64,000 nt of DNA from an uncultured Ruminococcus sp. (GCF_934476685.1 NZ_CAKSNX010000001.1:434001-498000), one strand, 5' to 3'. Numbered from the stretch's first letter, positions 50,849 to 59,807 are shown. The notes: a model not told the origin generated them from the letters alone. Numbers and translations: made by a program.

Positions 50849-50886
50849 TAAGCGGTTTCGTTTCTGCGAAGCCGCTTATTTTTTTA
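50849..50886 (+). terminator. intrinsic terminator
   Basis: ATAAGCGGTTTCG / CGAAGCCGCTTAT (50849-50861, 50868-50880) with one U-G pair, then TTTTTT. Confidence 0.88.
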
Positions 50887-50910
50887 CCAAAAGGTACAAG
50901 AGGTTTTAGT

Positions 50911-52464
50911 ATGAAGAATTTTGATAATGCAAAAAGGCTGGCGGCTTTGACTGCCGCTCTGGTAATGTGTATGACGGCTTTGTGCGGCTGTTCGGAAAAG
51001 ACCGACAGCAGCTCCAAAAGTTCAAAGACAGCGGAAAACAGCTCTGCTGTAAGCTCCGAGCCTGAGAAAGAGCCGATAGTCACCCTGCCTGTTGGGGAAA
51101 AGCAGGTGATAAACGAAACGCCCGTAAGTTATGAAAGCTTTGGTATGGACAAGGCGGAAAAGGAAGATTTCAAAAATTCCGTCAAGGAGAAAACGCAGAT
51201 CCCTGTCATAAGCATAACTACGAATGACGAGGATATCGTCAGTCTTGAAAAATACGTTTCCTGCGTGGTAGATGTTTTCAATACTGACGGAGCAGATATT
51301 GACGAGGCGTCGGCAGGCATAAAGGTAAGGGGAAATTCCAGCGCATATTACGGCGACGTAAATCAGATACTGCATAATCAAGTGCCATACCGTATAAAGT
51401 TCGATAAAAAGACTAATATGCTCGGATTGAATGACGGCGCAGAGTGCAGAAGCTGGGTGCTGCTGAAATCCGACTGGGATCTTATAAGAAATGATATTGC
51501 TTTCCGTTTCGGCAGACGCATTATGCAGGGCGATGATAATTTCTGCTCTGACGCTCAGCTTGTTCACGTTTATGTAAATGAGGAATTTAAGGGCATCTAT
51601 CTCCTTTGCGAGCAGAGTCAGATAAATTCTTCAAGAGTTGATATCTCCGAGCCTGAGGAAGGATACACAGGCAATGATATAGGATATTATCTTGAACTTG
51701 ACAACTATGCTGACAGAGAGGAGACCAACCATTATATAACAATGGATTATGAGCAGGCAACTGTTACCGACCTTGAGGGAACGAAAAGACAGTTTGTCCC
51801 TGCGGATTATTCTATCAAAAACGATCTTTATACTCAAAATCAGATAGACTTCATAGACAAGTATATGAACAACCTTTTCAAGATAGTCTATGAGGCTTGC
51901 GAGAACGGAAAATTCTATGAGTTCGATGAAAATTATGATCTGAAAGAAAGCAGCTTTACCACAGCGGAGGAAACCGTCAGTGCGGTCATGGATATACAGT
52001 CGGTGGTTGACGTTTATATGCTGTATGAGATAGTTCATGACTATGACTGCGGCGAGGGAAGTTTCTTTATGTGCGTGGATTTTTCAAAGGACAGCAAATG
52101 CCCTAAGCTGAAATTCACATCACCATGGGATTTCAACTGGGCATACAATGACAGCACAGAACAGTACCACGCAGCGACTTTTGCAGATCAGAGCTTTGTA
52201 GATCAGAACGGCGACAGATCAAACCCTTGGTTCATTATACTTATGAAACAGGATTGGTTTGTAAACTGCGTAAAGGAAAAATGGACAGCGCTCAAAGCGG
52301 ATAATGCTTTGCAGGGCTGCATAGATGAAGAGGTCGCATATCTTGAAAAGTATAAAAATGACCTCAACAAAACTGACGAATGGGCAACGGAGAGTGCGGA
52401 CAAGCTCCTTGACTGGATAAGAAACAGACTGTACTTCCTTAACGGCGAATGGCTCATCAAATAA
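50911..52464 (+). CDS. CotH-kinase-family lipoprotein
   Basis: A 517-residue protein with lipoprotein signal (lipobox LCGC about residue 28), Ser-rich linker, and a CotH domain: GIKVRGNSSAYYGDVNQILH near residue 135, LNDGAECRSWVLLKSDWDLIRND and the motif KGIYLLCEQSQ; late active-site region SPWDFNWAYND. CotH proteins are protein or polysaccharide kinases of coats and surface proteins; in clostridia they are found with cellulosome and adhesin genes. The ATG at 50911 has AGGTACAAGAGG upstream. A longer frame exists inside the preceding gene and is ignored. Monocistronic. Confidence 0.87.
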   Translation: MKNFDNAKRLAALTAALVMCMTALCGCSEKTDSSSKSSKTAENSSAVSSEPEKEPIVTLPVGEKQVINETPVSYESFGMDKAEKEDFKNSVKEKTQIPVISITTNDEDIVSLEKYVSCVVDVFNTDGADIDEASAGIKVRGNSSAYYGDVNQILHNQVPYRIKFDKKTNMLGLNDGAECRSWVLLKSDWDLIRNDIAFRFGRRIMQGDDNFCSDAQLVHVYVNEEFKGIYLLCEQSQINSSRVDISEPEEGYTGNDIGYYLELDNYADREETNHYITMDYEQATVTDLEGTKRQFVPADYSIKNDLYTQNQIDFIDKYMNNLFKIVYEACENGKFYEFDENYDLKESSFTTAEETVSAVMDIQSVVDVYMLYEIVHDYDCGEGSFFMCVDFSKDSKCPKLKFTSPWDFNWAYNDSTEQYHAATFADQSFVDQNGDRSNPWFIILMKQDWFVNCVKEKWTALKADNALQGCIDEEVAYLEKYKNDLNKTDEWATESADKLLDWIRNRLYFLNGEWLIK

Positions 52465-52476
52465 TATGCGATACAT

Positions 52477-52511
52477 AAGCGGACGGCTGAGATATTTTCA
52501 GCTGTCCGCTT
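52477..52511 (+). terminator. intrinsic terminator
   Basis: AAGCGGACGGCTGA / TCAGCTGTCCGCTT (52477-52490, 52498-52511), one G-U pair, 7-nt loop. Confidence 0.75.
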
Positions 52512-52599
52512 TAACATTTTTCAGATACTGTCATAGTATGATATCAGAGCCTGATACACATAGGCTGTAAAGTCAGAAAAACGAAAGGACATATTATCT

Positions 52600-53394
52600 A
52601 TGACAGATCTTACAGGATTAATGTGGGCGGCGGGAGGAACAGGCTTCACCTTTCTTATGACCGTTCTCGGAGCGTCCGTTGTATTTTTTATGAAAAAGGA
52701 CGGCAGCGAAACTACTCAGAAAGCATTTTTAGGCTTTGCGGCAGGGGTAATGATCGCTGCGTCAGTATGGAGTCTGCTTATCCCTGCCATTGATGCGGCT
52801 GAAAAGCTTGGCAAGATAGGCTGGATACCTGCAGCAGGAGGTTTTGCCCTTGGAGTGATATTCCTAATGGGACTCGACAAGCTTATGCCGTATTTTCACC
52901 CTGAGCCAGACCGACAGGAGGGCGTAAAAAAGGGATTGAAACATTCCGCTATGCTTGTGTTCGCCATAACTCTCCATAATATCCCCGAGGGAATGGCGGT
53001 AGGTCTTGCGTTTGCTTTGGCGGCACAGGACAACAATTCCGTGCTGCTTGCGTCCGCTATCGCATTGGCGGTGGGAATGGGAATACAGAACTTCCCTGAG
53101 GGCGCAGCCATAGCAATGCCTGTGCGGCAGTCTGGTGCAGGCAGAGGGAAAGCTTTTCTCTGCGGAGCAGCGTCGGGGTTAGTCGAGCCTGTATTCGGCA
53201 TACTGACTGTTCTGATAGCAGGCACGGTGCAGGTCATTCTCCCATGGCTGCTTGCGTTCGCCGCAGGGGCAATGCTTTATGTGGTGGTCGAAGAACTTAT
53301 CCCCGAAGCTCACCTCGGCAGGTCAAGTGTTGGAACTATCGGTGTAATGGCAGGCTTTGTGCTGATGATGATACTTGACGTGGCATTGGGGTAA
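52600..53394 (+). CDS. ZIP-family metal transporter
   Basis: A 264-residue membrane protein with eight helices. The ZIP metal motifs HNIPEGMAVGL (TM4) and NFPEGAAIAMP (TM5) are complete, and a cytoplasmic loop holds PYFHPEPDRQ. It imports Zn2+, Fe2+ or Mn2+; which metal is unknown. Residue 34-42 is a Lys-rich loop. AACGAAAGGAC precedes the ATG by about 10 nt. It is monocistronic; a terminator follows at 53442. Confidence 0.9.
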   Translation: MTDLTGLMWAAGGTGFTFLMTVLGASVVFFMKKDGSETTQKAFLGFAAGVMIAASVWSLLIPAIDAAEKLGKIGWIPAAGGFALGVIFLMGLDKLMPYFHPEPDRQEGVKKGLKHSAMLVFAITLHNIPEGMAVGLAFALAAQDNNSVLLASAIALAVGMGIQNFPEGAAIAMPVRQSGAGRGKAFLCGAASGLVEPVFGILTVLIAGTVQVILPWLLAFAAGAMLYVVVEELIPEAHLGRSSVGTIGVMAGFVLMMILDVALG

Positions 53395-53441
53395 AAATAG
53401 TAAAATAGAAAATATAAACGGCTTTATGCGGTGCTGACCAT

Positions 53442-53476
53442 AAAAATGCAGGAGGTAAATTCTCCTGCATTTTTTG
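53442..53476 (+). terminator. intrinsic terminator after the ZIP gene
   Basis: A perfect 13-bp stem AAAAATGCAGGAG / CTCCTGCATTTTT (53442-53454, 53462-53474), 7-nt loop, T run. Confidence 0.92.
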
Positions 53477-53565
53477 TATTATATGTATGCGTTTGTGCAA
53501 AATCACAATAAAACGGCTGTATACAAGGCTCTTGGTGTCAAAATCAACAAATATCCTAAAAAGTG

Positions 53566-53594
53566 TTGACAGGAGGGTAAATTTGTGATATTAT
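53566..53594 (+). promoter_or_regulatory. metY promoter
   Basis: TTGACA (53566-53571), 17-bp spacer, TATTAT (53589-53594), giving a 5' leader of about 280 nt before metY. Confidence 0.85.
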
Positions 53595-53611
53595 AAACTC
53601 ACAGCAATAAA

Positions 53612-53628
53612 CCTAGTATTTATCTAGG
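53612..53628. promoter_or_regulatory. inverted repeat CCTAG-N7-CTAGG in the metY leader
   Basis: CCTAGTATTTATCTAGG, about 10-27 bp past the expected transcription start. Position and form suit a repressor site, perhaps of an Rrf2-type sulfur regulator; assignment is a guess. Confidence 0.45.
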
Positions 53629-53703
53629 AATAATAAGAATTAAATCAAAAGCAGAAATTTAAAGGATTTGATTCAAAAAACTATGAAAGGAATGGATTTA
53701 AAA

Positions 53704-53802
53704 ATGACCAAAAGTTTTAAATGTGCCAGCCTTAAGTTTTTGAAAAGCTCACGAATGTGCAGCTGTAATGATATGCGAATGTGTAGATGCACAGTTTGCT
53801 GA
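53704..53802 (+). CDS. cysteine-rich leader peptide of metY
   Basis: A 32-codon ORF starting at ATG 53704 and ending 76 nt before metY. It encodes six Cys (positions 7, 19, 21, 27, 29, 32) and four Met, the final nine residues reading MRMCRCTVC. GAAAGG lies 13 nt upstream of the ATG; in-frame ATGs at 53683 and 53692 are possible alternative starts. Such an excess of the codons for the end product of sulfur assimilation indicates a translated attenuator: when Cys-tRNA is short, the ribosome would stall and change folding or access of the metY mRNA. Cysteine-rich leader peptides of this sort are known in Actinobacteria. No terminator hairpin or anti-Shine-Dalgarno stem is obvious between this ORF and metY, so the switch mechanism is not visible. 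Confidence 0.7.
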   Translation: MTKSFKCASLKFLKSSRMCSCNDMRMCRCTVC

Positions 53803-53878
53803 ACAAGATCTGAATAACTTGAAAACAAAAAATAGAAGAAAATTTGATATCATATAATAATGAAAGAGGTAATTTAAA

Positions 53879-55183
53879 ATGAGTACAATAAATGAAAGAA
53901 ACTATAAGTTTGAAACACTTCAGCTCCACGTTGGTCAGGAAAATGCTGACCCTGTAACAGACGCAAGAGCAGTTCCGATCTATCAGACATCATCATTCGT
54001 TTTCCATAATTCTCAGCACGCTGCCGACAGATTTGCTCTTAGAGATGCAGGAAATATCTACGGCAGACTTACAAACCCAACTGAGGATATCTTCGAGCAG
54101 AGAATAGCTAAGCTTGAGGGCGGCGTTGCAGCTCTTGCAGTTTCATCTGGTGCAGCTGCTGTTACATACGCTATCCAGAACGTTGCTCTCGCAGGCGATC
54201 ATATCGTTGCCGCTCAGAACATCTACGGCGGTACATATAACCTCCTCGCTCACACTCTCGTTGATTACGGCGTAACAACAACATTCGTTGATCCGCTTGA
54301 TCCAAGCAACTTTGAAAAGGCTATAAAGGACAACACAAAGGCTCTCTACATCGAAACTCTCGGAAATCCAAACTCTGACGTAGTTGATATCGAGGCTATC
54401 GCAAAGATCGCTCACGCACATAAGATCCCTCTTATCGTTGACAGCACATTTGCTACTCCTTACCTTGTAAGACCTATCGAGTACGGCGCAGATATCGTTG
54501 TTCATTCTGCAACAAAGTTCATCGGCGGTCACGGCACAACTATCGGCGGCGTTATCGTAGACGGAGGAAACTTTGACTGGAAGGCTTCCGGCAAGTTCCC
54601 ACAGCTCACAGAGCCAAACCCAAGCTATCACGGAATAAGCTTTGCTGATGCAGCAGGCCCTGCCGCATTCGTTACAAGAATAAGAGCTATCCTCCTCAGA
54701 GATACAGGCGCAACACTTTCACCTCTCCACGCTTTCATCTTCCTTCAGGGACTTGAAACACTCTCACTCAGAGTTGAAAGACACGTTGAGAACGCACTGA
54801 AGGTAGTAAAGTATCTTAACGAAAATCCGCTTGTTGAAAAGGTTCACCACCCATCTATCTCAGAAGATCCTGAGCAGCAGCGCCTTTACAAGAAGTATTT
54901 CCCTAACGGCGGCGGCTCTATCTTCACATTCGAGATCAAGGGCGACGACAAGACAGCACAGAAGTTCATCGACAACCTCAAGCTGTTCTCACTCCTTGCT
55001 AACGTAGCAGACGTTAAGTCGCTCGTTATCCACCCTGCATCTACTACACACGCAGAGCTTAACGCAGAGGAACAGGCTGCACAGGGTATTTATCCTAACA
55101 CTATCAGACTTTCTATCGGTACTGAGCATATCGACGATATCATCTTCGATCTTGAAGAGGCATTCAAGGCTATACAGGAATAA
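53879..55183 (+). CDS. metY: O-acetylhomoserine sulfhydrylase
   Basis: A 434-residue PLP enzyme of the trans-sulfuration family, full length for O-acetylhomoserine aminocarboxypropyltransferase. Marks: YQTSSFVFHNSQHAADRFAL near the N-terminus, VSSGAAAVTYAIQNVA, the PLP lysine in VHSATKFIGGHG (about residue 210) and the SDVVDIEAIAKIAHAH block. It joins sulfide to O-acetylhomoserine to make homocysteine, or makes cysteine from O-acetylserine. GAAAGAGG precedes the ATG. Upstream are a consensus promoter and a Cys-rich leader ORF; a terminator follows. Confidence 0.93.
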   Translation: MSTINERNYKFETLQLHVGQENADPVTDARAVPIYQTSSFVFHNSQHAADRFALRDAGNIYGRLTNPTEDIFEQRIAKLEGGVAALAVSSGAAAVTYAIQNVALAGDHIVAAQNIYGGTYNLLAHTLVDYGVTTTFVDPLDPSNFEKAIKDNTKALYIETLGNPNSDVVDIEAIAKIAHAHKIPLIVDSTFATPYLVRPIEYGADIVVHSATKFIGGHGTTIGGVIVDGGNFDWKASGKFPQLTEPNPSYHGISFADAAGPAAFVTRIRAILLRDTGATLSPLHAFIFLQGLETLSLRVERHVENALKVVKYLNENPLVEKVHHPSISEDPEQQRLYKKYFPNGGGSIFTFEIKGDDKTAQKFIDNLKLFSLLANVADVKSLVIHPASTTHAELNAEEQAAQGIYPNTIRLSIGTEHIDDIIFDLEEAFKAIQE

Positions 55184-55215
55184 TAAAAGCAATATAGTAC
55201 AATATAGTAAATTTC

Positions 55216-55243
55216 AAGGGACTGCAAACGCAGTCCCTTTTTG
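55216..55243. terminator. bidirectional intrinsic terminator
   Basis: A perfect 10-bp stem AAGGGACTGC / GCAGTCCCTT (55216-55225, 55230-55239) with a 4-nt AAAC loop and T run, shared with the convergent EamA gene. Confidence 0.88.
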
Positions 55244-55247
55244 TGCT

Positions 55248-56093
55248 TTAAAGGATACCTGCTAACTGAAAACCTACTATGCCTGCGATACAAATTATGC
55301 TGCCTGCAAGACTGAGTTTTGAATATTTCTCGTGCCTTGCAAGACCGATAGCGAACAGGGCAATAAGTATCATCGGCTGGATAAAGGAGTAATTTGCAAG
55401 GCTTATGGAAATAACGGCATTTTCAAGAAGCAGACCTGCAACGTTCGGTATCTTTGTCAAGACTACAACAGCCATACCCTTTTTGTTCTTGCGGAATATC
55501 TCCACAGGCTTTGCGCTGGGGATAAGTATTATCGTGAGTATTATCAGCGCCCAGAAAAGCTGCATAGTTGAGGAAATGTAAGGCGTAAAAGCTTTTATCA
55601 CAAGTCCGTAGCCGTATTTTACACCGAGATAAACTATAAGCGGGAGAATTATCTTCTTGTAGTTTATGCTCTCTTTTCTGCCCGACTGTGCAATAAGCAC
55701 AAGACCTGCGACCGTTACTGCGATAAATAAAAATCTGAGTATGCTGGGAGATGCGCCGTAGATTATGTCCGTTATGTATGAAACGAAAAGGGTTATGCCG
55801 AGCCATGCCTTGACTTCAAAGGCGGAAAGCTCTTCAAGTACTCTTGCGCCCATCTGAAATTCAAGCATCTTTGACGTTGCTATCAGTCCGATAGCGAGAA
55901 AAGATTGAAAACAGAATTTAAAGCTCAGATCCTGAAAAGGCAGGCAGAAAAGCATAAAAAATGATGTTGCCGCCGCCATAAGGAACGTTACTTCACTTCC
56001 GTTGAATTTTGCGGTGCTGACCGCATATTTGTCGCTGAGTGAGCAAATAGTATAACAAGCGACCACGCTCAGCATCATTATTATAACTGTCAA
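55248..56093 (-). CDS. EamA/DMT-family membrane transporter
   Basis: A 281-residue protein with ten hydrophobic helices in two similar halves, as in drug/metabolite transporters. N-terminal LSVVACYTICSLSDKYAVST and C-terminal YSFIQPMILIALFAIGLARH conform to the family, whose members export amino acids or metabolites. The ATG at 56093 is preceded by AGGAATGGGG. It has a promoter TTGAAT-N17-TAAAAT at 56154-56182. Convergent with metY, but metabolite unknown. Confidence 0.85.
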   Translation of the reverse strand: MTVIIMMLSVVACYTICSLSDKYAVSTAKFNGSEVTFLMAAATSFFMLFCLPFQDLSFKFCFQSFLAIGLIATSKMLEFQMGARVLEELSAFEVKAWLGITLFVSYITDIIYGASPSILRFLFIAVTVAGLVLIAQSGRKESINYKKIILPLIVYLGVKYGYGLVIKAFTPYISSTMQLFWALIILTIILIPSAKPVEIFRKNKKGMAVVVLTKIPNVAGLLLENAVISISLANYSFIQPMILIALFAIGLARHEKYSKLSLAGSIICIAGIVGFQLAGIL

Positions 56094-56153
56094 ATCTTAT
56101 TCCCCATTCCTATACTTTCAATAAAAATTCATTAAAAACATTAAACAGCTTAT

Positions 56154-56182
56154 ATTTTATCATCATATATTGTGCGATTCAA
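56154..56182 (-). promoter_or_regulatory. EamA promoter
   Basis: On the minus strand: TTGAAT, 17-bp spacer, TAAAAT. Confidence 0.7.
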
Positions 56183-56239
56183 TGTATATTTTGTAAATTT
56201 GTACAAATTGGGATATCAAAAGAAATTTAAGGTTGTGTA

Positions 56240-56303
56240 AATATATAATTCGTGATTAAAATTATATAATCCTATTGACAAGTTATATAATCGGTGGTAT
56301 AAT
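56240..56303 (+). promoter_or_regulatory. promoter with three 21-bp phased ATTATATAAT sites
   Basis: AATATATAAT (56240-56249), ATTATATAAT (56261-56270, perfect palindrome) and GTTATATAAT (56282-56291) start exactly 21 bp apart, two helical turns. TTGACA (56275-56280), N17, TATAAT (56298-56303) is a consensus promoter; the third site lies in the spacer. The RHH protein encoded next is the probable ligand. Confidence 0.8.
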
Positions 56304-56352
56304 GTAAACAATGAAAAAGAACAGGAGTTACCCGATGAAGAGGTGAAATAAA

Positions 56353-57018
56353 ATGAACAAAAGTGTTTACAGTATAGTGCTTGCGGACGAGGTAGTGGAC
56401 GCAATAGACCGAATGGCTTATTCCATGAACACAAGCCGTTCAAATCTTATAAATCAGATATTGGCGGAGCGTGTCAGCTTGCAAACACCGGAAATGAGAA
56501 TGAGGGGCATTTTTTCAGCTATCCAGCAGCTTGCTGATCCGAGGTTTCAGTTTCTTGCTCAGCCGTCGGACGCTATGATCTCACTGAAAAGTCCTATACG
56601 ATATAAATATAAGCCGACACTGAGATACAGCATCGAACTCAGCCGCAATTTCGGCGGAAAGGTCGGCAGACTTAAAGTTCAGTTCAGAACTCAAAGCACA
56701 CAGCTTATAAGTGCGGCGGAAAGCTTTTTCGATATATGGTATAAGATAGAAAGCAAGTATCTTGCCAAGCTGTTCACGAAGGGAGTTCCCGCAAAGGCGG
56801 CGGACGGAAAGTATGTGAGAGATTTCTATTCGCCAGCCGCAGACGAGCTTTCGGACGATCAGATAGCGGCGGCTATCGTTGAATATATCCAGCTTACCGA
56901 TAAGTGCGTTCAGCTTTATTTTGACGGACTTTCGCAGGGAATGCAGGAGATAGAAAATACAGCACAGATAGAAAAAAATTATGCCGCATACCTTAAAAAA
57001 GGTGTGCCTGTGCTTTAA
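56353..57018 (+). CDS. ribbon-helix-helix DNA-binding protein, novel C-terminal domain
   Basis: A 221-residue protein. The first 45 residues (VYSIVLADEVVDAIDRMAYS, then MNTSRSNLINQILAERV) form a CopG/Arc-type ribbon-helix-helix. The remaining 175 residues, including SRNFGGKVGRLKVQFRTQST and a Tyr/Leu/Lys-rich helical C-terminus, are not a fold I recognise. Typical RHH repressors are far shorter, so the large second domain may sense a ligand or misfolded protein. It lies 58 nt upstream of clpB without an intervening promoter or terminator that I can see, so the two are one operon. The phased operator array in front of it implies autoregulation. GAAGAGG precedes the ATG. Confidence 0.82.
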   Translation: MNKSVYSIVLADEVVDAIDRMAYSMNTSRSNLINQILAERVSLQTPEMRMRGIFSAIQQLADPRFQFLAQPSDAMISLKSPIRYKYKPTLRYSIELSRNFGGKVGRLKVQFRTQSTQLISAAESFFDIWYKIESKYLAKLFTKGVPAKAADGKYVRDFYSPAADELSDDQIAAAIVEYIQLTDKCVQLYFDGLSQGMQEIENTAQIEKNYAAYLKKGVPVL

Positions 57019-57076
57019 TATAGATAGTATAGAACAAAAGAACCATGACAGCAATGCATAAAAAGGAGGTTTTATT

Positions 57077-59680
57077 ATGAACTTTCAGAAATTTACACAG
57101 AAATCTATCGAAGCCGTACAGGAGGCACAGTCCATTGCGGCGAGATATTCAAATCAGGCAGTTGATGAGGAGCATCTGCTCTGCGCTCTTTGCAGTGATG
57201 AAAGCGGACTTATCCCTCAGCTGCTGACAAAAATGAACGTCCCTGCGGACGGCTTTAAGAATGCGCTTATGAATGCTGTTGACAAGCTGCCTAAGGTAAC
57301 TGTCGGCGGAAGAGCGCAGGGACAGGTCTACATCTCATCAGAGCTTGACCGTGCTCTCGCTGAGGCTGAGTCGGAAGCAGGAAGAATGAAAGATGAGTTT
57401 GTATCTGTCGAGCATATCTTTATGGGTATACTTGACTGCCCGAACAAGGCGGTAGGAGAGATACTGAAAACTTTCGGCATCAAAAAGACCGAGTTCCTTA
57501 AAGTGCTTAAAAGCGTAAGAGGAAACGCAAAGGTAACGAGCCAGAACCCTGAGGAAACCTATGACGTGCTTAAAAAGTACGGTCAGGATCTTGTGGAGCT
57601 GGCAAGACAGAATAAGCTTGATCCTGTTATCGGCAGGGACAGCGAGATAAGAAATGTTATAAGGATACTTTCCCGTAAGACAAAGAACAACCCTGTGCTT
57701 ATCGGTGAACCTGGTGTTGGTAAAACCGCAGTCGCAGAGGGACTTGCTCAGCGTATCGTAAGCGGAGATGTTCCGGACAGCCTGAAGGACAGACAGGTGT
57801 TCTCACTTGATATGGGTTCGCTTATCGCAGGCGCAAAGTACAGAGGCGAATTTGAGGAACGTTTCAAGGCAGTAGTTGAGGAAATAAAGAAGTCTGAGGG
57901 CAAGATAATCCTGTTCATAGATGAGCTGCATACTATCGTCGGCGCAGGAAAATCCGACGGCGCAATGGACGCAGGCAACCTGCTTAAACCTATGCTTGCA
58001 AGGGGCGAGCTGCACTGTATCGGCGCAACTACCCTTAACGAGTACAGACAGTATATCGAAAAGGACGCTGCCCTTGAAAGACGTTTCCAGCCTGTAATGG
58101 TAGACGAGCCGTCTGTTGAGGATACTATCTCTATACTGAGAGGTCTGAAAGAGCGTTACGAGGTATTCCATGGCGTAAAGATACAGGATCAGGCACTTAT
58201 TACAGCAGCCGTTCTGTCGGACAGATATATCACAGACAGATTTCTGCCTGATAAGGCTATCGACCTTGTGGACGAAGCCTGCGCACTTATCCGTACTGAA
58301 ATGGACTCAATGCCGACAGAGCTTGATGAGATAAGACGTAAGATACTCCAGCACGAAATAGAGGAAACTGTTCTTAAAAAGGAAAAGGATAAGCTTGCTG
58401 AGGAACATCTGAAAGAGGTCCAGAAGGAGCTTTCTGAAATGAGAGAGCAGTTCAACGCTATGAAGGCAAAGTGGGAGAACGAAAAGAACGCTATCTCAAA
58501 AGTTCAGAAACTGAGGGAAGAGATAGAGGAATGCTCAAAGGAGATAAAGCAGGCTGAAAGAGATTACAACCTTAATAAGCTTGCAGAGCTTAAATACGGT
58601 AAGCTTGCCGACCTCCAGAAACAGCTTGAAGAGGAAGAGCATAATGCAGAACAGTCTGCCCACAAGAACACCCTGCTCAGAGATAAGGTAACAGAGGAAG
58701 AGATCGCAAAGATAATCTGCCGCTGGACAGGTATCCCTGTGGCAAAGCTTATGGAGGGCGAAAGGGAAAAGCTCCTCAGACTGGAAGATATCCTCCACGA
58801 AAGAGTTATCGGACAGAACGAGGCGGTCGAAAAGGTATCTGAGGCTATACTCCGTTCAAGAGCGGGCATCGCAAATCCTGACCAGCCTATCGGTTCGTTC
58901 CTGTTCTTAGGTCCTACGGGCGTAGGTAAGACAGAGCTTGCAAAAACTCTTGCGCAGGCGTTGTTTGACGATGAGAACAACATCGTAAGAATAGATATGT
59001 CGGAATACATGGAGAAATTCAGCGTATCAAGACTGATCGGAGCGCCTCCGGGATATGTCGGCTATGAAGAGGGCGGTCAGCTTACCGAGGCGGTAAGAAG
59101 AAAGCCGTACAGCGTCGTACTTCTCGATGAGATAGAAAAGGCTCACCCCGATGTGTTCAATATCCTGCTTCAGGTACTTGACGACGGCAGAATAACCGAC
59201 TCACAGGGCAGAACGGTAGATTTCAAGAACACTGTCATCATACTGACTTCAAACTTAGGTTCGCCTTATATTCTTGACGGTATCGGCGATGACGGAGAGA
59301 TAAAGCCTGAGGCTAAAAAACAGGTCGAGGCTCTGCTCAGACAGCAGTTCAGACCTGAGTTTCTCAACAGACTTGATGAGATAATCTACTACAAGCCGCT
59401 TATGAAGACAGAGATCTACAAGATCGTCGATCTTATGCTCAAGAGCCTTGAACAAAGACTTGAGGACAAGCATCTTAAAATAGAGGTAACAGACAGAGCG
59501 AAAGAGGCTATCGTCGAGCAGGGCTATGACGTAAGCTTCGGTGCAAGACCGCTCAGAAGATTTATTCAGAGCAGAGTCGAAACACTTATCGCAAAGAAGA
59601 TAATAGCTGACGATCCAGCCCCTGATACTGTGATGAAAGTCGATTACGCAGACGGAAAATTCAGCGTTGAAAATGTATGA
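57077..59680 (+). CDS. clpB: ClpB-type protein disaggregase
   Basis: An 867-residue Hsp100: N-terminal domain (residues 1-145), first AAA+ module (Walker A GEPGVGKTAV, Walker B IILFIDELHT), an M-domain coiled coil (about residues 400-530, Lys/Glu-rich), and second AAA+ module (GPTGVGKTEL, VVLLDEIEKAHPDVF), ending with the ClpB C-terminal domain. It pulls proteins from aggregates with DnaK. The long M-domain separates it from ClpA and ClpC. AAGGAGG is upstream of the ATG. In Firmicutes, clp genes are usually under CtsR or HrcA; no CtsR box or CIRCE was seen here. Confidence 0.95.
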   Translation: MNFQKFTQKSIEAVQEAQSIAARYSNQAVDEEHLLCALCSDESGLIPQLLTKMNVPADGFKNALMNAVDKLPKVTVGGRAQGQVYISSELDRALAEAESEAGRMKDEFVSVEHIFMGILDCPNKAVGEILKTFGIKKTEFLKVLKSVRGNAKVTSQNPEETYDVLKKYGQDLVELARQNKLDPVIGRDSEIRNVIRILSRKTKNNPVLIGEPGVGKTAVAEGLAQRIVSGDVPDSLKDRQVFSLDMGSLIAGAKYRGEFEERFKAVVEEIKKSEGKIILFIDELHTIVGAGKSDGAMDAGNLLKPMLARGELHCIGATTLNEYRQYIEKDAALERRFQPVMVDEPSVEDTISILRGLKERYEVFHGVKIQDQALITAAVLSDRYITDRFLPDKAIDLVDEACALIRTEMDSMPTELDEIRRKILQHEIEETVLKKEKDKLAEEHLKEVQKELSEMREQFNAMKAKWENEKNAISKVQKLREEIEECSKEIKQAERDYNLNKLAELKYGKLADLQKQLEEEEHNAEQSAHKNTLLRDKVTEEEIAKIICRWTGIPVAKLMEGEREKLLRLEDILHERVIGQNEAVEKVSEAILRSRAGIANPDQPIGSFLFLGPTGVGKTELAKTLAQALFDDENNIVRIDMSEYMEKFSVSRLIGAPPGYVGYEEGGQLTEAVRRKPYSVVLLDEIEKAHPDVFNILLQVLDDGRITDSQGRTVDFKNTVIILTSNLGSPYILDGIGDDGEIKPEAKKQVEALLRQQFRPEFLNRLDEIIYYKPLMKTEIYKIVDLMLKSLEQRLEDKHLKIEVTDRAKEAIVEQGYDVSFGARPLRRFIQSRVETLIAKKIIADDPAPDTVMKVDYADGKFSVENV

Positions 59681-59688
59681 TTTTATAT

Positions 59689-59721
59689 GCCGCACAGCCG
59701 AAAAATGCTGTGCGGCTTTTT
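59689..59721 (+). terminator. clpB intrinsic terminator
   Basis: A perfect 10-bp stem GCCGCACAGC / GCTGTGCGGC (59689-59698, 59707-59716), 8-nt loop, then T run. Confidence 0.93.
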
Positions 59722-59778
59722 CTATGAATAAATTGCTATTATTGTGACAATTATGTGAAAAAATATTGATGATTTATA

Positions 59779-59807
59779 TTGACAAAGGGCTTTCCGGGTG
59801 ATATAAT
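59779..59807 (+). promoter_or_regulatory. promoter of the Ig-like surface protein
   Basis: TTGACA (59779-59784), 17-bp spacer, TATAAT (59802-59807): perfect consensus. Confidence 0.9.

Noticed and set aside
50641..50910. Upstream extension of the CotH frame
   Set aside because: It overlaps the alcohol dehydrogenase gene and would bury the lipoprotein signal peptide.
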